DNA from: Whalleya microplaca
Lineage: Eukaryota > Ascomycota > Sordariomycetes > Xylariales > Xylariaceae
Assembly (NCBI GenBank): GCA_022497155.1
Contig: MU385797.1
Location: 46,379-110,378, forward strand
Length of the DNA stretch: 64,000 bases
Direction of reading: 5' to 3'
Position numbers and translations under genes: made by a program
Shown: piece after piece, positions 13,601 to 24,496 of the stretch
Numbering within the stretch: position 1 is the first letter of the stretch
Layout: each line of letters begins with the position of its first letter
Notes under the pieces: model-generated
The model's database searches: none
Seen by the model: only the letters and a program-made list of their open reading frames with translations
What the model was told of the DNA's origin: nothing

Positions 13601-14763
13601 TAGTAATAATATATTATAAGATCGCGTATAATTTAGGTATCTAATAGTATAGACGCTTTTTAGCTAGTAAATAAAGGTATAGTTACCTATTTTAAGCTCC
13701 GGAATTACTATTAGGCTTACTTAAAAATCTACTGTTAATAAATTTTTATTTAGGGTCTAAACTATTAGGCTGTTTTCCGAATATAATAAAAAGGCTTGGA
13801 GCTTTATTTCGAGCCTTTAGCTAGTTTTTATATAATAGAGTTCCGAATTAATCTTTATATTAAGCTAGTATAATTGGTCGATTCCTTAAATAATTGTCCC
13901 TAATAATATTGCCAAGCTTTTTTGTTACCTAATTAAAGGCTAAATAAGCTTTTATTATATTAAGGAAATTTTTAACCGCTAGTACTTTATTAATTTTAGA
14001 AAGCTCGTAAACTTAAGTATCTACAAAAACTCGATACTATTTCGCGTACTATTTATTAGGCTTAACCGAACTTTCCTTAACCCTAACTAATACTTATCGA
14101 TAGGTTTCTAATATTATAGTTCGAATACTCGCTATCGAAGGTGCTAAAAAGCTTTTTAAAGCTTTAACGATATCTTAAACCGTAATTACTTCTTTCTAAA
14201 AGCTTATAGTTATCGCTAAAACTCTTAAATTAGGGTCGACTATTTTAAATACCTAATTCCAAATTACGTTATAACGTTTATAATCGTTATTTCAGTTAGT
14301 AGCAATAACGCTATAAGCTTTTACTTAATTTTTAAAACTTTTTATCACTTTTTTATCGGTAGGCTCGGAAGGCTTTTTTAGGGCTTATAAACGGCCTGAT
14401 TCTAATAGAGCTTGCTATTTTTGTAGGCTTTTGTTATAGGGTCGGAAGATCTTTATAACCTTTACAGTCTTAATTTCCTTAAGTATAAGTACTGCTGGAA
14501 AAAAAACGTAAGATTCGTTACAGTCGGGAACGTTTGGGTTAATTAAATGCCATATTTTATAGATCTTATAATTAGCCTTTAATTAAACGTACTATTTAAG
14601 CCAGCTATAACTGTCCTTAAAAAGCGTAATAATAAAAATTAAATCGGTTGTTAAAAATATGGTATCAAGCTCGTTTATAGTTCGAAAAGCTATTATAAAA
14701 AGAAAAAAAGTATAAAAAATAAAATAGTTTAATTTTAATAAGTAATCACTAAAAAGCACCGGC

Positions 14764-14788
14764 CTTAAGCGATAACCGGGCTTATAAT
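14764..14788 (-). other. Primer binding site of the Copia element
   Basis: The minus strand reads ATTATAAGCCCGGTTATCGC and abuts the LTR. Apart from RIP-type changes it matches the site at 20107-20131. The pattern GTTATGAGCCC is complementary to the anticodon region of initiator tRNA-Met, the half-tRNA priming known for copia elements. Confidence 0.65.
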
Positions 14789-14982
14789 TATTACAGTTAT
14801 AGTATATATAAAGATTATTTAAGTACTGCCGTAATTACTCTAGTAAAATTATATAAAAATCTAAGATCCGAAGGATTTTCTAGTTACAGAAGATCTTTTT
14901 TTAAGCCTATAGATCTCGGAGCAATATTGCTCCGAGATCCATAGGCTTAAAAGAGATCTTTAATATCCCTATTATCGTGACA
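14789..14982 (-). repeat. 5' LTR of the minus-strand Copia element
   Basis: On the minus strand it begins TGTCACGATAATAGGG and ends CTGTAATA (CA changed to TA). It lies next to a primer binding site. It contains a large palindrome at 14890-14960. Its outer end marks the abrupt change from AT-rich to normal DNA. Confidence 0.7.
14890..14960. repeat. 71-bp near-perfect palindrome within the LTR
   Basis: Arms of about 35 bases meet with no loop at AAT|ATT (14925/14926). They differ only by two substitutions and one inserted T. The core on each side is GATCTCGGAGCAAT or its complement. In RNA this would form a long hairpin, so it may act in LTR termination or processing. Confidence 0.85.
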
Positions 14983-16664
14983 ACTACTATGGGCAATAAA
15001 TAAGACCAAAGAAGTTTGGCCTCACCAGAGAGATATATGCACCTATGTTTGTATGCCATTATGAGACACGGCGGTTAATGAGATTTGAAGTACGGCTGCA
15101 GGAAATTCGATTGATAATGAGCATTCAGGAGTTATGTGCCTTATTTAGAATGTAAAATTCCTATGCAGGTTCATGTCCATTGAAGTCTCGGGTCTTCAGT
15201 AAGTCCACCAGCGCTTCCCAGCATATAATGAGGGTAAATATTGATGTAACCGATCCTACGGACGTAAATATCGATAGGATATGAGGCTCTGAAAGGAGGT
15301 CTGCTGTCTACATGTGGCTGAAGCTCATGAAACAATGTGCGTCTTACTAGACGAAATAGTTTCGCGCATGATTGGAGAGTGTTGAACCGCACACGCGCTG
15401 ACGTGCGACAAACGGAGGGCGACAGGGGTGGCTGTGGCTGGCTGAGGGCTGACGGTATCAACAAAGTAGTATCGCCTAGAGAGTCAGCCAGAGTTGATAT
15501 AGCTGAACAGGTCCATGCTCAATATCGCTGATCATCGCAAGGTCTCGTAGTTCATTCAATTCAGGTGCTATATTCCCTTCTAAGTCCCGGCAAAACAACA
15601 ATAAAGCTCAATAAGAATGCCCTCGACTGCTCATTCAAGAATCGATAGATGGTTCATTGGTGTATCAATACATGCCTATGTATCATTGAGCCTACCTCGA
15701 TGAATCCGCGAGTGTCTGTACGAGGTAAGTTATTCTAATTCTGAAGCGGAATGCTCTCGCAATCAACATACACCAATCTGGACTCTGGTTCCTGCATTGC
15801 TCTAAAAGTTAGTGACAGAAGGTCGATATAATGTCGCATTCTAGGTCGATCTGGATCTTGAGATCTGTCCATTTGAGAACATGCAATAGCTATCACCACA
15901 TCGAAGCGCGTTGCATCATCTCTCCTGAACAATGAGAGAATAACGTAGTTCGTATAGATCTCGGCCTCGACTCCCACATTGGGTAGGTGAGTTTCATCTG
16001 CGCACTATTACGCATTTAGTGGGAAATTTGCGGTTACATCTACACAATTAAGCTTCTTTTCTAGTGTAGGAAGCTCGATGAGCAGGGTAGTATTGCCGAG
16101 CCGGGGTCGTGATCTCATGTTATGCAGGACACCATCCAGAGGACCTGTGGGTGAGGGGGTTAGACTTTGTCACCATCCGAGTAATCGGCCTGATATGGCC
16201 CTCGGCAAGTAAGGCCCCAATTGAAGATAATCGTTCAATTTGGCAATTGTGCAATTTGTGCTCCTGTTTGGTTTTCATATGGTGCTAGCTGGGTATCTCG
16301 GTAGGTAGGCCAAATTGGACTGACAGGTGTACCTTCATTATTCGTAAAATGCTACCTTGCTCTCGCGTCATGCTTAGGACCTTCTCAAATCGAGCGTCGA
16401 TCTGTATGGTCATCTCCTTACATCTGTTAGGCTAAAGCCTATCCTTTCAAGTCTACTAACGCCCGTGCGACCAGAACCTACCCGATCGAGAAGATACAAC
16501 AAGACTCACCAGTCACGGGCCATTTCCAATGAGCGGACAGCGTTATTATAACTACTTCTTATCACCACAAATACAAGTGTCGTCGTGCTAGAACAAATAG
16601 AGCCTGTACCCGTCTGATTACTTCGTTCACTCTTCGGGAGAGTCCCTAGCATCCATTCAACATC
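14983..16664. other. Intergenic region upstream of the carboxypeptidase gene
   Basis: Base composition is normal from here on. Several short frames occur. The best is an 80-codon minus-strand frame at 15735-15977 (MGVEAEIYTNYVIL...), which has no family I recognise and no clear splice partners. The last 300 bases before 16665 should include the carboxypeptidase promoter, but I see no convincing TATA box. Confidence 0.5.
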
Positions 16665-19600
16665 ATGAAATTCCTTCAAGCTCTCTTGCTAGTCGGGCCT
16701 CTGGTAATAGCCTCCCAGGTCGATCGGCGGGGTAAAGTCACATACGATGGTTACAAGGTGTTCCGTGTAACGCCACAAGGAGATGCTGCCGCCTTCGAGG
16801 CAGACGTTGGATTACTAAATGCCGTTGACCTCACTCACAACCACGGTCACGTTGGGGAAGTGCACTTCGATATTGCAATTCCACCCGAACAGCTGGCCGC
16901 GTTCGAAGCTCTCAACCATACTACCGAGGTACTGAGTGAGGACCTAGGCGCAGACATTGCTCTAGAAGGGAGCCTTGCCAACTATCCAGGTCAGTTTTTG
17001 CCGTCGCAGCCCTCATCAGTACTTTAACCGACAGTGAGTAGGATTAGATACCAGCACAGCTGCTTCTGATACGAATGCCGCTGCTCTCCCGAGCTTATCA
17101 TGGTTCGATGCATACCATGCTTATGATGACCATCTAACATACTTGAAGGACCTGCAGGCGTCATTTCCTGATAACTCAGAGCTCATCACCGCTGGTAGTT
17201 CCTTCGAAAATCGGGCTATTCAAGGTATTCACCTCTGGGGAAGCGGTGGGAAGGACTCGAAGCCTGCTGTTTATTTCAACGGCAATGTTCATGCGCGGGA
17301 ATGGATTTCGTCAAAGGTGTTTATCCAAACTCCAGATTCTGGCTGATATGTTGATCTAATGTAGAACTCTAGGTTGTCGAGTATCTTACCTATCAACTCA
17401 TTGCCAATTATAATAACGACACAACCGTGAAAAGTTTCGTTGACAACTATGACTTCTACATTCTGCCAGTTGTAAACCCAGATGGTAAGATGCAACGACC
17501 GCGATAATATGAGTTCTCGCTAAGTCCAGCAGGGTTCGTCTACACGCAGACTGATAACCGCATGTGGCGGAAGAACCGTCAGACACGGTCCGGAAGCAGT
17601 GCTATCGGCACTGACGTCAACAGAAACTGGCCATATAAATGGGATGGCGAAGGATCGTCCACTAGCCCTGGATCAGGTCAGTCAATTATTTACAGGCTCG
17701 ATCACTCTCCTGGTTTTTCCTTGAAGGCTTGACCTGTTTTCGTGAATTCGCCATGTATCTAGGTAACACTTGCTAATTCATAATGACGGGTTCAGAGACG
17801 TGAGTCGAACACTCGCTACCGTCAAGGCTACCATATCCCCGACTTTGGCTAAAGAGCGGTTATGGAGACTCAAGCAGGGGGAAAGGTAGATGCTGACTTT
17901 AATTAATGTAGGTACAGGGGCGAAGAGGCTGGGGATACCCCAGAAAACACTGGAATCCGCGGTAAGATACAAGTCGAGCATTGATGATTAGAAGCATTTT
18001 CTAATCAACATTAGAGTTGGCCGATCAACTAGGTGCAAAAAATGGTATCAAGCTATACATTGACTGGCACAGCTATGGCCAATACATCTTGACGTAAGTA
18101 CCAAGCCTCAATATCCCCTGTACAACACAAATTGTCACACTTACAACTAAAGGGCAGCGCGCAGCTCTAAATAGGAGGTCTTAAATTGACTATTATTGTA
18201 AGCTCTAAGGAGGAGGAAAAACCAGTTGTGTATAAGGAGGCCTAGGGCCCTAGTTATACCCTAATAGAGCCTTGGATCGGCGTAACTATTAATCCGTATA
18301 GACCCCTATAACAGCCCCTATAACAACCTCTAAGCCTGGCTCTGTGACACACCCCCTAGGGGTTCAGGACTGCCGTGGTCCTGAAGGCCTATTCCTCCAG
18401 GCTCACTACCCACCCCCGAGGCTGCCAAGATTAAGCTCTGAATAATAATAATAACAAAATGCCCTAGCTCTCTCAGCAGTTCCTAAAAGGTACCTGACCT
18501 CTTAGAATGCGTAAGAGGCATTTATAAAGCCCCTAATCGAAAAAACAAAAGCCCAGGCTCTTTTAGCAGTTCCTAAAGGGGTCTGACCTCAGGAATGCGT
18601 AAGAAACACTTACAAAGCTCCCTAAAGGGGTCCCCCTTATAGATCGTCATCCAGGGGATCCCTAGGGTATATAACGATAGCACCTTAACTTTATATCAGC
18701 CGTCAGATTACGATATACTAATCGATTACACAAAAGGAAACATTTAGCAGGTCAGCAGAGAACTCAGCCTTATCAGCCTTACACTCACTGCCCTAGCAAT
18801 ATCACTATTAGCCCACAAATTTATCAGAAATTTTAAAATCCTTTTAATTCCTTTAACTCCCTTAAAAGAGTTTCGTTTTTAACTTTACCCATTAAGGCAT
18901 ATCAAGCTTCCTTTTGATAATAGAGCATTGTATCGGATTAGAGAGATTAGAAAGCTTCGAGAAAGTGGTGCTATTAACGGCATATAAAAGCCTCCTGTAG
19001 CTTTCTAAAGGCTATTTATAAATATATAACTAATTAGCTATATAGAAATAATAGAAATTCCTAGATTAGTTTCTTATACCGCCGAGCGTTACAAATATCT
19101 GATTTTTATTATCGATCAGGCTTTTTTGCCGAAGGATTATGCCGAACCACTTTCCGTACTGCTCTAGGGATATCTCGGGGATCCCTAGAGCTTTATAACG
19201 CGCCAATTCTATAAGCTATTAATTAGCCTAGTTTAGTAAGAGCCTTTAAAGCGAGCTTAAAAAATTCCGTACAGCTAGCTGCCCCTAAATCTCAGAAATA
19301 TTATAGGCCTTAGCTTTAACGTAAGCCTCCCTCTAGTTATTAAGCTAGGTCTCAGGCCGTATCGAGCTCAGCCGCGCCGATTAGAGAGTTCGAAAATACC
19401 TGACGCGTACGGCGTTTAGGATGCTCTGGTCTGACGGGGCCAGCTGATCTTTTAGGGCATATAAGATCTTTTAAATTATAGGCTCTTTATTTTAAAGAAG
19501 GTTTAGCTTAAAAAGAGCTGCTAAAAAAAGCTTCGAGATAATAATAGTTGAGATTTAATTCCAGATAGCTATATATCGGGACGAAATCGAAAACCACTCG

Positions 19601-20818
19601 GTTAATTTTATTAAATAATCCTTACGCTCGTTATCGTATTTGGCCTTAAGATCCTTACGCGTAAGAATCGTTAGAAACCTTAACTTAACACCCCGTACAC
19701 CCTTATTAAGTCCCCTCCACGTAATAACCTGATTTTCGTATTCCTGCTAACGACGGATAGTTTTAGCTAGATTAACTAACTCGAGCGTGGGGGCCTGTAG
19801 AGCTCCCGATAGCGGATAATAGCTGCTATTAGGGGTATCGGGATCGATTTAATTTTATAGGCCACGCTAGCGAGCGTGGGTACGTAACTAAATAAACCAA
19901 TCGGTCTAATCGTTAGAGCAGGTAAGCTTAACGCTAGTAGGTACGGAAGCGTTAAGATCGTTAATAATAGATAGTTCTATGGCTGAAAGATCGATTTTGG
20001 AGGAATTAGGTAATTTGGGAATGGAATTAAAAAACAAATAAAAGATCGGACGAGAGCTAAAAAAGCTGCGCGCCGTTAGTTATCAGGTGGACAGCACAAT
20101 CAGCAGCTTAAGCGGCAACCGGGCTCATAACTGTCACACTTATAACTAAAGGGCAGCGCGCAGCTCTAAATAGGAGGTCTTAAATTGACTATTGTTATAA
20201 GCTCTAAGGAGGAGGAAAAACCAGTTGTATATAAGGAGGCCTAGGGCCCTAGTTATACCCTAATGGAGCCTCGGATCGGCGTAACTGTTAATCCGTGTGG
20301 ACCCCTATAACAGCCCCTATAACAACCTCTGAGCCTGGCTCTGTAACACAAATACTTTCAGGCCGTTTAGTCAGTGTGGGATGTGAGCCATGCTGTGCGG
20401 AAAGCTTTTCATGGGATATTGACTTGGATCTTGTAGACCATATGGCTATTCGTGCTCGGCGACAGCAGCAAACTCGGATGAACAAAACAAGCTAGCTACA
20501 GATACTGCTGCTGCTATCGCGAAGTCCTATGGTACAAGGTTTACCGCTGGCCCTATCTGCGAAACATTGTACATCGCCGCCGGTGGTAGCAATGATTACG
20601 TCACCGATGTCTCAAAAGCAGAGTTTGGGTAAGTTGACGGCGATACAATCCTAAGTGGTTAAGTTAGAATCCCTTGATTACTAACTCGATGTTGTTTAAG
20701 ATGGGCTATTGAGCTCCGAGATACCGGTACAAACGGGTTCGTATTGCCTGCGAACCAGATTCTACCCAGTGGTATTGAGGCCTGGGAGGGAATGAAATAC
20801 CTGTTTGCAAATATGTGA
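16665..20818 (+). CDS. Secreted M14 metallocarboxypeptidase, nine exons, LTR element in intron 7
   Basis: A zinc exopeptidase that removes C-terminal residues, presumably secreted: residues 1-17 look like a signal peptide, followed by an M14-type propeptide. Proposed exons: 16665-16989, 17048-17316, 17373-17484, 17533-17676, 17796-17799, 17912-17961, 18015-18093, 20437-20628, 20701-20818. They sum to 1293 nt (430 aa). Zinc ligands are H190 and E193 in HAREW and H320 in DWHSYGQ. The substrate-site motif DVNRNW is at 263-268, and the catalytic Glu is E396 in AIELRD. Exon 5 is a 4-nt micro-exon (AGAC) that completes the SETYRGE motif and restores frame. Intron 7 (2343 bp) carries a whole antisense LTR element; without it the intron would be 122 bp. 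All key residues survive, so I call it a gene, not a pseudogene. Whether the long intron is still spliced cannot be seen. The 3' end converges on the SAT4-like gene. Confidence 0.9.
18133..18349 (-). repeat. LTR (downstream copy) of the intronic element
   Basis: It runs from TGTCACAC to CTGTGACA on the plus strand. It differs from the other LTR at 11 of 217 positions by my alignment, all transitions. Confidence 0.92.
18461..18628. repeat. Tandem duplication, 90-bp period, inside the intronic element
   Basis: Copies start at 18461 (GCCCTAGCTC) and 18551 (GCCCAGGCTC). Both contain GCAGTTCCTAAA, a CTGACCTC block, GAATGCGTAAGA and TAAA/CAAAGC. They are diverged and do not encode anything visible. 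Confidence 0.75.
20107..20131 (-). other. Primer binding site of the intronic LTR element
   Basis: The minus strand reads GTTATGAGCCCGGTTGCCGC next to the LTR end. It is complementary to the anticodon arm region of initiator tRNA-Met and is shared with the Copia relic at 14764-14788. Confidence 0.7.
20132..20348 (-). repeat. LTR (upstream copy) of the intronic element
   Basis: It runs from TGTCACAC to CTGTAACA on the plus strand, followed by the CAAAT duplication at 20349-20353. It is next to the primer site, so it is the 5' LTR of the minus-strand element. Confidence 0.92.
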
Positions 20819-21129
20819 GCGACCAAACGTAATGAATAGGGCATTCATGCGCAAAGTTATTCTACTAGGATGACTAGCCTGAGTAATACGCAACGAAAAC
20901 TTGATCTGCCCTAGCAGCTAGTCGAGTAATTGTAGTCTAGTCAGATAAAAAAAAACTTGCATAGGCATACGAACGGAGATTCATTTTTGTCAACATCGGT
21001 TCCGGAACACATATTTCCGAAGAGCCTCTTTATGTCATGTCAGTCATTTCAGTGTTAATATCGTCTCTTCATAAGGCTCCAGGTCATCAAGCAATAGTCG
21101 GATTCAACGTAAACGCTTATGGCCGGTGA
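20819..21129. other. Intergenic gap between two convergent genes
   Basis: It is about 310 bp and holds the 3' ends of the carboxypeptidase (+) and SAT4-like (-) genes. An A-run (AAAAAAAAA near 20947) is present. I see no gene or strong terminator signal. Confidence 0.6.
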
Positions 21130-22609
21130 TTATGTACTGATGTTGCGGTGAATCGTCTCTTTGCTCTTATCTGTATTGGAGCTAGATGTCGTTGGACGCT
21201 GCTCCTCTTTAACTGTCCACTCTTGCTTAATCGAGATCGACCCCATCTCAAGGCCACTCTCAAACACCCCGAAGGTCATGGATGGTTCTGGCGTCTTCGC
21301 AATGGATGCTCTATACCCCAATTCCTCTGGACGCAATCGTGTCTCCGACGAATCATCATTAAGTTGCCTGAACTGTCGGCTATCCTTACGCGGCACCCCA
21401 CAGTGGCCTGGATCGCTGTGTTTCATCGTGCCGGTAGACGAATAACGACCGCCGAAAAGAGGACGCAATACGAGAACACAAGCTAGAGTGACTGCTATGC
21501 AAGGTTCGAGCGCACTGAACAAGACCGTATGCCCGATAGTCCAAGTGATATCGTGATAATCGATCTGAGTCATCGTGGCGATACGTGCGATACTAACAAC
21601 ACAAGTCCTGCCGAACGTCAGGAATAAGCCACGCACGGGCACGGAAGACAATGATACTCACCCAAGTCCAACCCCAAATGTCGCCGCTAGACCCAGTTTC
21701 TTACTTAATGCCACCTCAAGGTTGAACAGGTATGGCATCGGCATTGAAACAATGATCAGGTCAATAACCATATTGACGACACCAGTCGTAATCCAGGAAG
21801 CCATTTCATTTCCACATTGGCCATCGATATTCTTGTCCCAATTATAGGCCAGCGGTTGACACATGAGGAATGCACTAAGAACGGTCGCAAGAACCCTTTG
21901 GAGATTCATTAGTAGCCAATCAAGGAGTATTTGTATTGATTAGGGATAATGAAGCGGTACTTGCTCAGAAATTCATCATACATACCATAATACAATCAAG
22001 ACTACGGTAAATCTAGTGACGATAATGAAGCCCTGTGCCACGAAGACTCTGGCGAATAGATGCAGGATAGAGATCTTGCAAAGGCCCAGCGTAATGGCCC
22101 AGAATATTTGAATAGCAACTAGATGCTATGATCACGAGCATTAGCAGGTTGTCTAATAGTTTGTTGTTGACATAAAAAAAGTCAGGCGTACTTTATTAAA
22201 TGTCCTAGAGCCAGACTTGACACCAAATCTTTCCTCGATCTCCGAGACGTGGAATCCTACTCCACCCACAAGGACCGCTACCGAACACAACAACTGTCAG
22301 TTTGTACCTGCGACTATGTGCCAGGGAAGTACTAACATGAGATACACACGCCCTGATAGAACATTGTTACCGTCTAGATGCAAGTCAGCAACGAAACAAA
22401 TGCCTTTCTGTCACCTTCTTGAGGTTTGCTGAGCTTCGACGTACACATGCTGCGATAATTAGGCAATCACTTGCATCGAGCGGTCGATTCGCTTTTCGTT
22501 TTGCCAAGACTCGCATGCACACGAAGGCGACCGCGAGGAGGCTGAACACTATTCCACAGGCCAAGATAGACCTCTGGTCCCCTTTTTCGATAGGAAAGAT
22601 GACGGTCAT
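21130..22609 (-). CDS. SAT4/rhodopsin-domain integral membrane protein (PTH11-like relative)
   Basis: A seven-helix membrane protein of the fungal SAT4/rhodopsin-like family. Members are common in filamentous ascomycetes; some act as G-protein-coupled receptors, most have no known ligand. Proposed exons on the minus strand: 22609-22445, 22293-22192, 22125-21986, 21895-21662, 21607-21130. They join in frame to 1119 nt, 372 aa. The first helix is CGIVFSLLAVAFVCMRVLAK, followed by DASDCLIIAA (the DDW-like region). FWAITLGLCKISILHLFARVF and the later block FLMCQPLAYNWD then NGQC-like DGQCG match the family. The C-terminal 100 or so residues are hydrophilic. There is no CFEM domain before the start. 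The intron ending at 21896 has a clear CTAAT branch site. The first exon could extend upstream, since the N-terminus is short. Confidence 0.8.
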
Positions 22610-24112
22610 TATGTCCTGGGTATGTTCGAGCGTGGCCGTTGAGACGGTAATTCTGATGGAATCAACTCGGACAAAAGGGATCTAGCCATGTGAGGAGAAC
22701 AACGAATAACCGAGACAAATTTCGTTCGATGCCCCGATGCTTCGATTTGGCCAGTCAGATTCAGGTCCCTATAAAGTCGCATTACAATATTCCATACGGC
22801 ATCGAGGCGGCACGAGGTTTCCTTCACGACAGAGCAGTGTGTAGACGAAGAGCTTGACAAATACACCAACTAAGATCGTCGCGTATTCGATCGCAAGGCC
22901 GTAGCTCGTCAACTTACTGAGCGAAAGAAATGCTGAGACTGCGCAAGCGGCTATTACTGGTATAAATCGAAGTTGTCTTTCCAGCAAAGCTTGGAGGAGA
23001 AGCGTTCGATTCTTTGAACGATAACAAGTCATCTCTCCTTGCTTGGTACACTCGGTTACATTTGACTATTATCATGCACTGACCGTTACCTTACCAGGTT
23101 TGTCAAAACGACCTTCGGTAGCTGGGGTGTGTCTCGCTTCCGCTTTGGCGGGTCTCCCAAGGATGCAAGAGGTGATCTCCTACTCGTTCAAAGAGCACTC
23201 CGCCTTGCGTGGAATGAGGTGTTCAGGCAGAGATACATGATAGGCCAGTTTCATCATTTCATACGCAGTACAAGGGCGTGAAGTACGGGATGCAACCTCT
23301 CGTAATAACCCGACCCGCAAGTTTTAATTCTACCAAACTTTCGAGAGCCCTGTTACTATCTACATAGTATCGAAAATCGCCGGTCTTCCTTACATAAGTA
23401 GTGATATGGAATAAAACATTCTTCATCTCATCCACAGGTTCAAAAACACGAAGAACGGGGCCGCATTGAAGATGTGAGAGCCCGAATCCCCATGGGGTTC
23501 TCCAGAAAAGCAGCAGGCTGCATGATTAGAAACCATTGACACGAAGTTATACATTCACAACTCGCTTCGTAGGCCGGTCACCGCCTAGTCCTAAAGATCC
23601 CCTTCTTTTACCTAGGTATGTATGAAAGACGCAACGCTCGACTAGTTCCAAGCGTCAACGATTAGCGACGGGCATTCCCGTCAAATCTTATTAATTTGGG
23701 GGTGGAGGTCTGAGCTACGCTGTAGAGGCTAGTTGAACAGTTCAATGAGAATCCTAACGTTGACCCGAAGTGCCAGTATGGCATTTACCCTTGTTAATAT
23801 TACCCTAATTCGGACAGTGTCAAAGCGTTCTCGGTTGATCCTCAGTCTGGCCCCTCGCGGAAGTTTGGCTGACCCCAGAATGCTGACACACAGATGCAGG
23901 GAAGCTGATAAATAAGATATGAGATTCCCCTGATCTTCGGCATCGACTGCTTCGTAAACTGAAGACACTTCATTATCTCATGTGTGTAGTTGCGTCAAGA
24001 TCAGTACTCTTCTACTTGATGGATTAGATAACTACTAGTAAGCAAAGGTCCTTTGAATAAATCCTCAAATATTCAATATTTAAGAACTCAATTGTGTACA
24101 TCATATCCAACC
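22610..24112. other. Intergenic; one weak hydrophobic frame
   Basis: A minus-strand frame at 22769-23032 (87 codons, MTCYRSKNRTLLLQ...) is hydrophobic and could be a leader exon or gene relic, but no downstream exons or family are recognisable. The rest holds no open frame worth calling. Confidence 0.4.
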
Positions 24113-24252
24113 TGTCACGATAAGGGTAGCGATTATAGGCCCCTTTTTCCTTCTAGATCTCGGGAAAACCGTGGTTCCTAGAGCATGTTATTTAAGTAGG
24201 TTGATAAGCTGGTTACGATTACGGCAGCACCCAAAAAACGATTGCACAGACA
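24113..24252 (+). repeat. Diverged repeat copy 1, LTR-like
   Basis: It begins TGTCACGATAAGGGTAGC, close to the first bases of the Copia LTR at 14982 (TGTCACGATAATAGGG). It shares with copy 2 the blocks GGGTAGC, CTCGGGA, GTGGTTCC, GATAAGCT/GACAAGCT and GCGGCAGCACC-like sequence. It looks like an old solo LTR. Confidence 0.5.
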
Positions 24253-24292
24253 ATACTAACTATACTGCGTAATGCAACTATGCAAGAAAAGT

Positions 24293-24490
24293 CGTCACAT
24301 TATAGGGGGTAGCTGTTAGGTAGGCCCTATTTCTGGTGGAGCTCGGGAGAACAGTGGTTCCGGGAGAATACTTGAAAGATATATTTATATTAACTGTAGG
24401 AAGATCACTTAGGTGAATGCAACTTTCCATACACGTTGACAAGCTTGTGGTGGTTGCGGCAGCACCTAAATGACAGTTACGCGCACAGTT
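24293..24490 (+). repeat. Diverged repeat copy 2, LTR-like
   Basis: It begins CGTCACATTATAGGGGGTAGC. It matches copy 1 in order and spacing with extra sequence in the middle. It is more GC-rich than copy 1, so copy 1 may have suffered RIP. Confidence 0.5.
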
Positions 24491-24496
24491 GCTGTG

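Larger units (their letters stand above)
8978..14982 (-). mobile_element. Ty1/Copia LTR retrotransposon relic, minus strand, RIP-degraded
   Basis: Minus-strand translation at about 10265-10110 gives a Copia reverse transcriptase signature (YKLPNSFKINKKCVK, then LYSLKKLPLL). FVIFYIDNFLL, matching the YVDD box, follows at about 10077-10027. A possible protease remnant (YIIVDNYKAFYLVN) lies near 13330-13240. The upstream LTR is 14789-14982 and its primer site 14764-14788, so transcription ran right to left. I did not find the downstream LTR. It may lie beyond the chromovirus, which interrupts this DNA at 8973, or be lost. Frames are full of stops. The left limit is set by the chromovirus and is arbitrary. 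Confidence 0.75.
18133..20348 (-). mobile_element. Non-autonomous Copia-type LTR element (gag only) inside the carboxypeptidase intron
   Basis: Two 217-bp LTRs (18133-18349 and 20132-20348) are flanked by perfect CAAAT duplications (18128-18132, 20349-20353). The primer site next to the right LTR (GTTATGAGCCCGGTTGCCGC on the minus strand) matches the initiator-tRNA-Met half-tRNA type and shows transcription ran right to left, antisense to the host gene. The interior is only 1.8 kb. A minus-strand frame at about 19950-19550 looks like a degraded Copia gag (TWRGLNKGVRGVKLRF), and no reverse transcriptase or integrase is present. It must have moved using enzymes of another element, plausibly one like the Copia relic at 8978-14982, which has the same primer site. 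Confidence 0.88.

Noticed and set aside
15171..15531. Overlapping 97- and 64-codon frames on opposite strands
   Set aside because: They mirror each other, match no family I recognise and show no splice or promoter context.
17785..17890. tRNA-like look on the minus strand (GTTCGA with short flanking complements)
   Set aside because: No acceptor stem or proper 7-base T-loop could be built, and the stretch is better explained as two introns around a micro-exon.
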